Of a stretch of 58,241 nt of DNA, positions 1 to 8,181 are shown one piece after another; the first letter of the stretch is position 1, and each line of letters begins with the position of its first letter. This DNA is from Stentor coeruleus (taxonomy: Eukaryota; Ciliophora; Heterotrichea; Heterotrichida; Stentoridae), in assembly GCA_001970955.1 (NCBI GenBank), contig MPUH01000392.1, positions 1-58,241 on the forward strand, read 5' to 3'. The notes under the pieces are model-generated. The model had not been told where the DNA came from. It saw only the letters and a list, made by a program, of their open reading frames with translations, and searched no databases. The translations under genes and the position numbers were made by a program.

Positions 1-603
1 ATTCTATGCTATATAATAAGCCTGAATATATAATATAAAATAGTACATGCTTATCCAATATGGAATATTCTATATAGGTATTCTATTCTTATAATACTTT
101 GACTAATTATATGAGTTTTATATTTCGAAGGGCTTCAATTTAAAAGATTATAAATATATATTAATTCTGGTATTTATAAGAAGTTTTATAAGGTTGGTAA
201 AATGTTTTCAGAGTATATGCTCATCAAATGAATAAGTCAATTTTCAATTTCTTTTTTTAATTATTTACGAGACGTTCTATGATACAAATAACACTTTATA
301 GTGATAACTAAGAAAGATATCTTGGCTAAGATAGTAAGTTTTTTGAAAACAAAGATAAACCCATCAGCTTCTTGCGAAATAATAACCCGCATGCTTTAAT
401 ATCATAGCAAGCTTTAATTAGAGAATCAAAGTACAATAATTTAAGCTTATTCTAAAAATAAACAAAGATTTAGATAAAAAACGTATTGTCTCAGTCTATA
501 ACCTTAGCTAAAAAACTTAAACCTTATTGTTTTATAATAAATCTCTGATATTAAATTTCTTAATCTCTACTTCATCATACATAACTATATCTATTAGACT
601 GAT
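1..603. other. AT-rich flank without a recognisable gene
   Basis: No open frame of useful length and no tRNA- or rRNA-like segment was seen by eye. It lies downstream of the cullin gene, which is on the minus strand, so its right end probably holds that gene's 3' UTR. No telomeric repeat is visible at the left edge, so the window is probably internal to a longer contig. Confidence 0.5.
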
Positions 604-2751
604 CTAAGGGTTATAAATATATTCATTTTCATCTCTAACTAAAAATTCTCTTATTATCAAATTTTCAATCTGGACCTTAATCATAGGTAGCTGAGGTTTA
701 AAATTTGTAGCATGTCTAATAACTTCACTAACTAGTTCTTCATGCTTAATTTGCTTTCTCCATTTAGCTATCTTCACAATTAGTGATTCCAAAATATATT
801 TTCTTTCATTTTCAACTGTTTTATCATCCTCTTTATTAGGCACTTCAGTTTTAATAGCTTTTTTAGGCAAAAAGTTTACTTTCAAACTTGAACAATTAAA
901 TTCAAAGTTTAAACATATAGTATCATTTTCTGTGATAGTTTTTCCTAAACTTTGTTTAATGAATAATTTCTGTCTAGGGTTGAAAGTAAAAGCATTAAGC
1001 CTTGTATACTCTCTAATTTGACATAGTGTCAAAGTATCTGCGCTATTAAACCAAAGGATTATTGAAGCTTGATAAGTATTAACAATACACGTAAAAGGCT
1101 TATTGCAAAAAATTATACTAATTTCACAATTCCCATAGAATGGTAAAATATTCAATGTCCGTCCTTCGTATTTATCCTGATAAAACATTTGGAATTTATA
1201 AAAGCAATTTTTCAGTTCATTCGGAAGATTAAAAGGTTCTTGGATTTGTTTAGGCCAACATCCACTTCTTAAAACTTGAATGTTGAGAAGAATTCCATTA
1301 GGTTGACCTTTATGCAATAAAGTTTTAAATTCTTTCATGATCTGACCACTTAAAACTTTGTCTTGATACATATTTGAAATTTTACTTACAATGCCATGCC
1401 CGCATTCCACTTTAAGTTTTGAAATCATGTATTGTTCAGCTTCATCATTCAGACTAGTTTCATTTAATAGTCTTTTAGCTAAAAATGTTGTATAATATCT
1501 GAAAAATACATCTTTGTCATAACAACAAACAATTAGGTTTATTAATGAATTTAGTCGAAGCTCAGATTCTTGCTCAGTAACTCCTTTGAGTCCTTTTTTC
1601 ATTTCATAATCACAATAAGATGCAATATATTGGGCAGAGTATGGATATTTGCTCATGAATTTCTGAAAACCTATTTCTTTACTCCTACGAAATAAAGGGT
1701 AGTTTTTTATTATTATTTCGATTTCAGTATTAAAAGATAAGAGTCTCCTAGTGAACTCTATCGCATCATCATGGAGCATCTGGTCATTGACAATAAGATC
1801 CCCACAATTTTCAACGTAATTACTGAATTTGTTGGTAATCGAATCAAGGGAGAATTCATGAGTTTTTAAGATTGAAAATATAAGATTAAGTTCATCGTGT
1901 TTATTGTGTTTAAGTATATCTTCAATCTTAATTTTATCGTTTTTAATAATCAGTTCATTAATAACAATTTTTATCAAAGGGTCTTTTGTGCATGGATACA
2001 AATATACTTGTGATCTATATTTTTCTTTTTCTAATGCTTTATTTACTACATTAAAATACTCAAGATAAGTCATCGATAAGATCCATTCAGTAGACTTTGA
2101 AGAATAAAAATCCTTGATTTTATCTAAAAATGTGCTTTCAAACTCATTACAATATAAATCTAAATCATGTTTTTCATGCATCAGGATGAAAGTTTTAAAT
2201 TTATTCCTTTCTATAGTAAAATTTTTACATTTTAATTGAATTAAAAAAATCAAAACTTTTGTTATAGTGTTTACATCCATATGCCCACCATAAAGGTCTA
2301 TATTTATTTGTTCAAAAAGTGCATCTTTTATATTTACTTTCATTTCGTCATAGACTTCGGATCTGAAAATAGATATCCCTGCTAAACAAAGTTTAGGGAG
2401 ATTACTTTTATCTACAAAGGATCTGTCAAGTTCTATGAATATTCTATGCAAATAATAAATAAGCATTATATGTTTTTGCCACCTTAGAATAACTTTTTTA
2501 AGCAGTTCTAGTCCTCTTAGCTGGAGAAGTTCAGTTTTTACGATTTTTTTTGTATATTCAGTAATTGTGGTCTTGTAGTAGAAATAAAGAATTTTACTCT
2601 TATCACCCATATCATTCAAATATAAGACTGTGTTGGATGCGTTTACTAATTCTGACTCTGATACTTTTATATCAGTTTCTGTGTCAAGATTAGCTAGAAT
2701 GCTATCAATGAAAGGCTTTATCTTATTTATTTCATGTTCTATAATTTCCAT
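604..2751 (-). CDS. Cullin-family ubiquitin ligase scaffold
   Basis: A 715-residue cullin, close to the usual 740-780. The N-terminal half is the helical cullin-repeat stalk that binds adaptor proteins. The cullin homology region lies at about residues 370-580 and contains a typical FFRYYTTFLAKRLL segment, which recruits the RING protein RBX1. The C-terminus (about 650-715) is the winged-helix Nedd8 domain; K663 in IVKIAKWRK aligns with the neddylated lysine of CUL1, and the protein ends in a Tyr-containing tail as cullins do. It would scaffold a cullin-RING ligase for regulated protein degradation. The sequence is divergent enough that I cannot assign it to CUL1, CUL3 or CUL4. Single exon, ending in TAG; the start is the first ATG of the frame and gives a complete N-terminal helix. 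Confidence 0.93.
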   Translation of the reverse strand: MEIIEHEINKIKPFIDSILANLDTETDIKVSESELVNASNTVLYLNDMGDKSKILYFYYKTTITEYTKKIVKTELLQLRGLELLKKVILRWQKHIMLIYYLHRIFIELDRSFVDKSNLPKLCLAGISIFRSEVYDEMKVNIKDALFEQINIDLYGGHMDVNTITKVLIFLIQLKCKNFTIERNKFKTFILMHEKHDLDLYCNEFESTFLDKIKDFYSSKSTEWILSMTYLEYFNVVNKALEKEKYRSQVYLYPCTKDPLIKIVINELIIKNDKIKIEDILKHNKHDELNLIFSILKTHEFSLDSITNKFSNYVENCGDLIVNDQMLHDDAIEFTRRLLSFNTEIEIIIKNYPLFRRSKEIGFQKFMSKYPYSAQYIASYCDYEMKKGLKGVTEQESELRLNSLINLIVCCYDKDVFFRYYTTFLAKRLLNETSLNDEAEQYMISKLKVECGHGIVSKISNMYQDKVLSGQIMKEFKTLLHKGQPNGILLNIQVLRSGCWPKQIQEPFNLPNELKNCFYKFQMFYQDKYEGRTLNILPFYGNCEISIIFCNKPFTCIVNTYQASIILWFNSADTLTLCQIREYTRLNAFTFNPRQKLFIKQSLGKTITENDTICLNFEFNCSSLKVNFLPKKAIKTEVPNKEDDKTVENERKYILESLIVKIAKWRKQIKHEELVSEVIRHATNFKPQLPMIKVQIENLIIREFLVRDENEYIYNP

Positions 2752-3173
2752 TTATAAACATAATGAGAATGATAATGTAAGATTTTATATTAGAATTACT
2801 TAATACCTATTTTCTAATCATGAAAATACAAACTGATTACCGCTTTTTATTATAATACTATAATCTTAATCATTATAGCCTAAAACTATATTTCTTACTG
2901 TTACTAAGCAAATCCTATACCCTCATAATTTATCTTAAGAGTCTACATCACTAAAAAACCACTACAACACTTTCTTTACATAATATACAAATTAAAATAT
3001 TACTTATAATTTTTTTCACACAAGTCTAAAGCTCTAAATTTATTTCGTTAAGTACTCAAACCATTAATAAATCATCACATTCATTCCTAACTAAAAATCC
3101 ATAAAACCAAACCCAAATTCATAACAAACTCCTCTAATTCCCATAAGCCTCTAACCTAATAAATAATTTTTTT
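2752..3173. promoter_or_regulatory. Shared divergent 5' region of cullin and MORN genes
   Basis: This 422-bp non-coding stretch separates two head-to-head genes and must hold both promoters. The right 150 bp, just upstream of the MORN gene, are C-rich and almost free of G, a feature also seen upstream of several other genes here. No specific factor-binding site is recognised. Confidence 0.4.
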
Positions 3174-4145
3174 ATGGGTTCAAGATGTTCATGTGTGCAA
3201 GAAATTATTGAAGAAGAAGATTTACATTTAAAAAATGAAGATAATCCTTACTCAATGCAAAAATCTCCAATCAACGTTCCATCAAATGCATCATCAAACG
3301 TACCAATTTCTTATAATTACCAAAACTCAACAGAATACCAAAGCTTCCCAAGCATCTGTTTAGGAAGGCTTGGCGATACAAAAGAATATCCAGATGGTTC
3401 TTTATATCGTGGGGAATATAAAAACGGTCTAAGAGAAGGTTTTGGAATCCAAGTCTGGACAAATGGTGTTCGATATGAAGGTTTTTGGAGTAACGACAAA
3501 CGTCACGGTAAAGGTTGTAAAATCTATGCAAACAAAGATATTTATGAAGGGGATTGGGAAGATGATTACCCAAGTGGTATTGGTATTTACCTTTTTAATT
3601 ACGGAGTCAAATATGAAGGGCCATGGAAAAATGGGAAAAAATGTGGGTATGGTATTGAAACACGTCCAGATGGATATAGATATGAAGGTAATTGGGAAAA
3701 TGATGAAAAATATGGATATGGGGTTTCGATTGATGTTGACAATAGTAGATATGAAGGGAAGTTTTTAAATGGACTTAAACATGGAAAAGGAAGGCTTGTT
3801 TTAGCTGATGGGGATACTTATGAAGGAGAATTTTTTAAAGGGTTTATGCATGGGAATGGGAATTATACTTGGAGTGATGGGAAGAAATATATAGGGGAAA
3901 TGTTTGAAAATAAAATGTCGGGACATGGGTCGCTTAAATGGGAAGATGGGAAAATTTATGTTGGTGAGTTTAAGGATGGGAAAGAACATGGGGTTGGGGT
4001 GTTGACTACTGTGGATGGAAGAACTTTTCGAGGGAACTGGGTTGAAGGCTTGCGTCATGGATTTGGACTTATTACACTCCCTAATGGGAAAAAAATCAAT
4101 TGTGAATATGTCAATGGGAAAATGATTAGTGATCGTTTGGATTAA
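3174..4145 (+). CDS. MORN-repeat protein with a myristoylation-type N-terminus
   Basis: A 323-residue protein. The N-terminus, MGSRCSC, fits the N-myristoylation pattern (Gly2, Ser6) with Cys5 and Cys7 available for palmitoylation, so the protein is probably held at the inner face of a membrane. About 75 variable residues are followed by ten MORN repeats with an exact 23-residue pitch starting near residues 78, 101, 124, 147, 170, 193, 216, 239, 262 and 285, each of the type YEGxWxxGxxHGxG, and a partial eleventh. MORN repeats form elongated beta-strand arrays found in protist cortex, cytokinesis and basal-body proteins. No kinase, SET or other enzymatic domain is fused, so a scaffold role is inferred. 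Several open frames overlapping it on both strands are shadows of the repeat. Single exon, TAA stop. Confidence 0.92.
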   Translation: MGSRCSCVQEIIEEEDLHLKNEDNPYSMQKSPINVPSNASSNVPISYNYQNSTEYQSFPSICLGRLGDTKEYPDGSLYRGEYKNGLREGFGIQVWTNGVRYEGFWSNDKRHGKGCKIYANKDIYEGDWEDDYPSGIGIYLFNYGVKYEGPWKNGKKCGYGIETRPDGYRYEGNWENDEKYGYGVSIDVDNSRYEGKFLNGLKHGKGRLVLADGDTYEGEFFKGFMHGNGNYTWSDGKKYIGEMFENKMSGHGSLKWEDGKIYVGEFKDGKEHGVGVLTTVDGRTFRGNWVEGLRHGFGLITLPNGKKINCEYVNGKMISDRLD

Positions 4146-4437
4146 TTTGATGTAATTTTTTTTTTTGAGAGAGGATTTAATGGTTTGTTATGATTATGAT
4201 GCGATTTTTGAATATTAGTAATTAGTTTTGGGGATAGGATTTTTTGGATAATTGCTGTTAATTTGTTGAAAAATATTTTTAGTTGATGATTTATTGTTAG
4301 GTGTGATTATTAAAATGGAAACATGAAATTTAATATATTAAATATCAAAAATAGTATGTCAAACTCAATTGATATTTTATGATTAAAATTTTGTTGAATG
4401 TAAATTTTAGACATTTATTAACTAAAGCAAAAGTCTT

Positions 4438-6261
4438 TCAAATATCATTGAAAAAAGTTACTAACGCATAAGCTTCTTCAATAAATGGTATTTTCATAAC
4501 TTCCTCCATATAATTTTCTAATTTTCCACAAAATTCATTTAAGCTGCTACTGATACCAGCAATTTTATTTGGAAGAGCAGGCCATGATATTGGAACTTCA
4601 ACATTAAAATGATTGTAATAATCAATTAGAAAAGGGCTTTTCAAACGATCAATAAGAACATTATGAAGATATTCTATAGATTTATAATTACGTTTTGTTT
4701 GAAAAGTATAAGAGTGATTTTCTGCTATAGTTTTTCGGATAGTTATTATAAAAATCACATTTTCTAACTCGGATACATCAGTTTCCCATTCAATTGGTGA
4801 TAAAATTTCATAAGTTATTTGTTTTTGAGTCCAAAGCTCTTTATAATTTTTATTTATTCCAATAAACTCAAATAATTCAGTTGTATGAAAAGTAGGATCA
4901 TTTAAAAGATAAATTAGGTATTTTTCAAGTTTTTTTTTCTTTACTTCTAAAGCTTTTGAGTCTTGATTACTTATAAATTTAAAATAAGATTTTTTCGGAA
5001 GTTTCGGTATAATTTTTATATTTATTTTTTTCTTTAGTTCAGCATGCAGATTCAAAAAATCTTTAAAAGATTTTTTTACTTGTTTATCTCCAAAATCGCA
5101 CTTTGATGTTATAACGTAGATAACTTGATCGTCTGATTCTATAAGCAAATCTATTCTAAGTTCTACATAAAGGAAATTTCGTGTAGATTTTGTGTTCAAA
5201 TATTCTGAAAATGTCCTTGCATCAGTTTCGTAGTTTATTAAAGATAAATCAACATATCCTGTATCTCCACTTTCAGTTTGCTTTAAAATATCTGCTGATT
5301 TCATAGCTTGATGGTGGAGGCTTAGTATTTTACCTTTATTCTGTCCATCAATTTCGAAAAAATTCAAAATGTCTTCATTAAAAAAATCAATATGACAAAT
5401 TTTTACCAAATAAGCATTCAACTCTGATATTTTTTCTTCTGTAGTTATTTTCCCATAGTTAAATAAAGGTAAATTTGGTATTTCAAGATGTGGGAAATTT
5501 TTAACAGGGAACATAGTTATAATAAGGTTTTCCAATGCTTGAAAATCCTTATATTTTTTTTTCACAACATGTGTACTTCCATCAATTTCAATGCAAATAT
5601 TATAAACAACTATCGGCGTATGCCCACTATGCTTAATCTTAAAATCTCTGATTTTAATAGAAATTTTATCAAAAAAGCTCTGCCCAGCAAAAACTGAATT
5701 TTTTGCAGACTTAATAAACGGTTTAACAAACCCTGAATTCAAAGAATTAAACTCATCAGGTTTAAAAATCGCAAAAACAGCTAAAATTAAATTTAACCCA
5801 GCACATACACAAAATACAACAATTCTTGGAAGGAAAATATTTTCCATAAAACTTTCTCTATGAAGTTCAAAATTCAGTAAAGTAAGTAATGTCCAAACAA
5901 AAAATGAGATAATCCAAAAACTCCTATGGCCAGTCCAGCGCATTTTAAGTTTTAGAGTGAATTCATATACAAGCATTATAGTACTCATGATCCAAGACAC
6001 TGAAAAAGATATATAAAATATTTTTATTGCAAGTTCTTCTGTCATAATACTTAAAGTTTGGACAATAGATAAGAGACCAATACATAGGGTTATGAGGATT
6101 TTTAAAATAAGTGTCTTGGGGAAAACTCTTGTTATATGCTCTTTACCATCATGTCTATGCCTTCTGATGCGATTTAGAGAATAAATACAGAACCAAGTTG
6201 GGATAATGTCGAGTACAGCATATAGGATAACTTTTTCTTCCATTATTACATTTAATTCCAT
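4438..6261 (-). CDS. Five-TM protein with three tandem PX domains
   Basis: 607 residues. Five hydrophobic helices lie at about 11-30, 51-71, 77-100, 113-130 and 146-167. They are followed by three PX-like phosphoinositide-binding folds. PX1 (about 201-305) has KKYKDF and a PxL-type segment. PX2 (about 362-470) is the most canonical, with KSFKDF, LPKKSYF and a YLIYLLNDP helix. PX3 (about 480-606) is the most divergent. The order TM bundle then PX domains suggests an endomembrane protein that senses or tethers phosphoinositide membranes, a function inferred from the domains. It lies only 8 nt downstream of the Rab-like gene on the same strand. The first Met is used here; Met7 is an alternative that would lengthen the spacer. 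The stop is TGA, which supports TGA as a true stop in this genome. Confidence 0.85.
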   Translation of the reverse strand: MELNVIMEEKVILYAVLDIIPTWFCIYSLNRIRRHRHDGKEHITRVFPKTLILKILITLCIGLLSIVQTLSIMTEELAIKIFYISFSVSWIMSTIMLVYEFTLKLKMRWTGHRSFWIISFFVWTLLTLLNFELHRESFMENIFLPRIVVFCVCAGLNLILAVFAIFKPDEFNSLNSGFVKPFIKSAKNSVFAGQSFFDKISIKIRDFKIKHSGHTPIVVYNICIEIDGSTHVVKKKYKDFQALENLIITMFPVKNFPHLEIPNLPLFNYGKITTEEKISELNAYLVKICHIDFFNEDILNFFEIDGQNKGKILSLHHQAMKSADILKQTESGDTGYVDLSLINYETDARTFSEYLNTKSTRNFLYVELRIDLLIESDDQVIYVITSKCDFGDKQVKKSFKDFLNLHAELKKKINIKIIPKLPKKSYFKFISNQDSKALEVKKKKLEKYLIYLLNDPTFHTTELFEFIGINKNYKELWTQKQITYEILSPIEWETDVSELENVIFIITIRKTIAENHSYTFQTKRNYKSIEYLHNVLIDRLKSPFLIDYYNHFNVEVPISWPALPNKIAGISSSLNEFCGKLENYMEEVMKIPFIEEAYALVTFFNDI

Positions 6262-6269
6262 TTGTAAAA

Positions 6270-6803
6270 TTACCCTGCAAACTTTTCTATAATACTTTCA
6301 AACATATTCCTAATACCTATACTACTAACCGCTGAGACTTCGTAATACTCCATATCTTTCATTGCTGTCCAAATACAAGCTTCAGTCTCTGTTACCTTCC
6401 TCTTCCCAATACAATCTGTTTTATTCCCAACAACAACAATTTCACACTGTTTTTGTGACACTTTACAAAATTCTTCAATCCACATTTGCGTATTTTCAAA
6501 ACTCACAATATTAGTCACATCAAAAACTACAAGAACTAAATCAATATCTACATAAAAACTCTCTCTTATGCTTTTATACTCAGGACATCCTGAACAATCA
6601 TAGATATTTAATAATAAATTCCTATATTCTTTTAGCTGATAATCTATACCAATAGTATTTTCTATAGGATCTTTGTTACGAGGTTTACAAAAAGCATTTA
6701 CTAATGAGGACTTACCAACAAGATGATCTCCTATAATTAAAATATTCACTTGTTTTCTTTGGGTTCTAGGTATAACAGGATTATTTTCTTGAGCCTCTAC
6801 CAT
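6270..6803 (-). CDS. Divergent Rab-like small GTPase
   Basis: 177 residues of Ras/Rab fold. The P-loop is GDHLVGKS (25-32), the switch I threonine is T50 in ENTIGIDY, the G4 motif is NKTD (127-130) and the G5 motif is VSA (156-158). The G3 motif is abnormal: residues 69-76 read DCSGCPEY where Rabs have DTAGQE, so the glutamine used for GTP hydrolysis is replaced by Cys. The protein ends at the last G-domain helix with no hypervariable tail and no C-terminal cysteines, so it cannot be prenylated in the usual way. It may be constitutively GTP-bound or a poor hydrolase (inference). The next gene on the strand, the PX/TM protein, starts 8 nt after this stop, in another frame that stays open backwards into this gene. 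Confidence 0.85.
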   Translation of the reverse strand: MVEAQENNPVIPRTQRKQVNILIIGDHLVGKSSLVNAFCKPRNKDPIENTIGIDYQLKEYRNLLLNIYDCSGCPEYKSIRESFYVDIDLVLVVFDVTNIVSFENTQMWIEEFCKVSQKQCEIVVVGNKTDCIGKRKVTETEACIWTAMKDMEYYEVSAVSSIGIRNMFESIIEKFAG

Positions 6804-7374
6804 TTATTAACATAGAATATAAGTGAGTTTATGGAATAATAGCTAATGAAGATAGTTATTTTTTATTGAATTTTTTTGAAGGGTTTTTTTGTTTGATTTG
6901 TTTAGATTACAAAAGTTTTCCCGAGCTGGAAAATTAGTTTTTCGTCGATTTGATGCATTTTCGGGTACTTTTTTATGTCTTTTTAGCTGATGATTGTATC
7001 ACCCCATGAATGCCTGTGATTATAGATAGCCTAAGTATATGTAAAAGCTCTTTATAGTATATAAGGCAAATAAAAAATGTGTAGATTATCGACATGAACT
7101 TGTCTTAGAGATTTTGCGCTTAAATTAAGTAATCTTATATGGAAATCACAGAATTTCTTGAATAAAGTCTGATTGCTGCAGATTAAAACTGGAAAACCAA
7201 TAAAAGTAATTTTGTAAACCCCTACATATATTGCCTAATTTTTAGATATCTCTATGCATTTCACTTGTATTTCAATCATTTTAAAAGATATATTTTTTTT
7301 GATTTTGTGATTATTTGATATACTTTTTGTATAGTTATTTAAATGTATATTAAAAATATTTAAGACTTATCAAT
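6804..7374. other. Divergent intergenic region
   Basis: 571 bp between two head-to-head genes. Next to the Rab-like start the plus strand is G-rich and C-poor, so the sense strand is C-rich, as at other 5' flanks here. A weak inverted repeat (CCCGA near 6920, TCGGG near 6961) brackets a small A/T hairpin, but nothing identifies it as an RNA gene. No open frame is convincing. Confidence 0.35.
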
Positions 7375-8109
7375 ATGTGGAAATCAACTGGAAAAAGCGA
7401 TAAAGGCAAATGGCTGTCTGCAACAAGTTTTACATTCCCTGAGAAAACTTATCAGAAAATTAAAATTATATACAAAAGTCAGAATCCTCCTGGAAATATT
7501 TTTAAGTCTCCGTTAAGAACATCGACTTCTATGAATGAGTTTTTGTCAAGAACTTATAGCTCAAATAGTTTAAGTCCTTTAAAAACTTTATCGCGACAAG
7601 TTTCAAGGAAAAAAGATCCAGTTATAGCATTAAGCAGTAGGATACAACATCGTAACATATCTGCTTGGTGTGCGCTTGGAACTCAATCATCAACAAATTC
7701 TTTTCGTCATCATCCAGTGTATAAAGACTCATCAAGTTTAAAAAAATCTAATTTTTGCAATCTGAAATCATCAACTATGACCTCAAATATTTTCAAGCCT
7801 CAAAGCTCATATGAAAAATTTGCAAGCAATCCTATATTAGAACAAGTAGTGGAAGATAATCCTAACTTATATACTACCAAAAGCATGGCAAAAAAGCCTA
7901 TTCACCCATGTAAAATCCTCAATTTCTACAGACCTGTAATAAAAAAAGTAAAATTCCCAGAGCGTATACCTTTAAACCACAAAAACCCACAGGCTCTCTT
8001 CAGAACATCCACAAACCCTCAATTTCTCCCTAAAAACCTAATCCGCACCCAAACAAACTCTGAATTCCCAAACCACACAAATTCAAAATCAAACTATCAT
8101 TTCACATAA
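7375..8109 (+). CDS. Basic, Ser-rich protein of unknown function
   Basis: A 244-residue frame starting with a clean ATG (MWKSTGKSDKGKW). The product is rich in Ser, Lys, Asn and Pro, strongly basic, without membrane segments or coiled coil, and probably largely disordered. Short motifs such as SPLRTS and SPLKTLSRQ are possible proline-directed phosphorylation sites. I recognise no domain. It is convergent with the C2/GAR-like gene, 72 bp away, and its last 200 bp are noticeably C-rich. Its length and its fit between neighbouring genes favour a real gene, but with no homology visible it could be lineage-specific. Confidence 0.6.
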   Translation: MWKSTGKSDKGKWLSATSFTFPEKTYQKIKIIYKSQNPPGNIFKSPLRTSTSMNEFLSRTYSSNSLSPLKTLSRQVSRKKDPVIALSSRIQHRNISAWCALGTQSSTNSFRHHPVYKDSSSLKKSNFCNLKSSTMTSNIFKPQSSYEKFASNPILEQVVEDNPNLYTTKSMAKKPIHPCKILNFYRPVIKKVKFPERIPLNHKNPQALFRTSTNPQFLPKNLIRTQTNSEFPNHTNSKSNYHFT

Positions 8110-8181
8110 AAAAAATACTCAAAAAAATCCCTTCTCTAACTCATTCATAAACTTGTCATAATTTTTTAACTTAAAAAAAGC

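Noticed and set aside
3271..4058. Several open frames in other phases and antisense across the MORN gene
   Set aside because: Shadows of the regular 69-bp repeat period; the main frame explains the sequence.
6920..6965. Possible structured RNA (CCCGA...TCGGG with an inner A/T hairpin)
   Set aside because: Stems of five bases with a long loop; the TGATGA nearby lacks the spacing of a C/D snoRNA.
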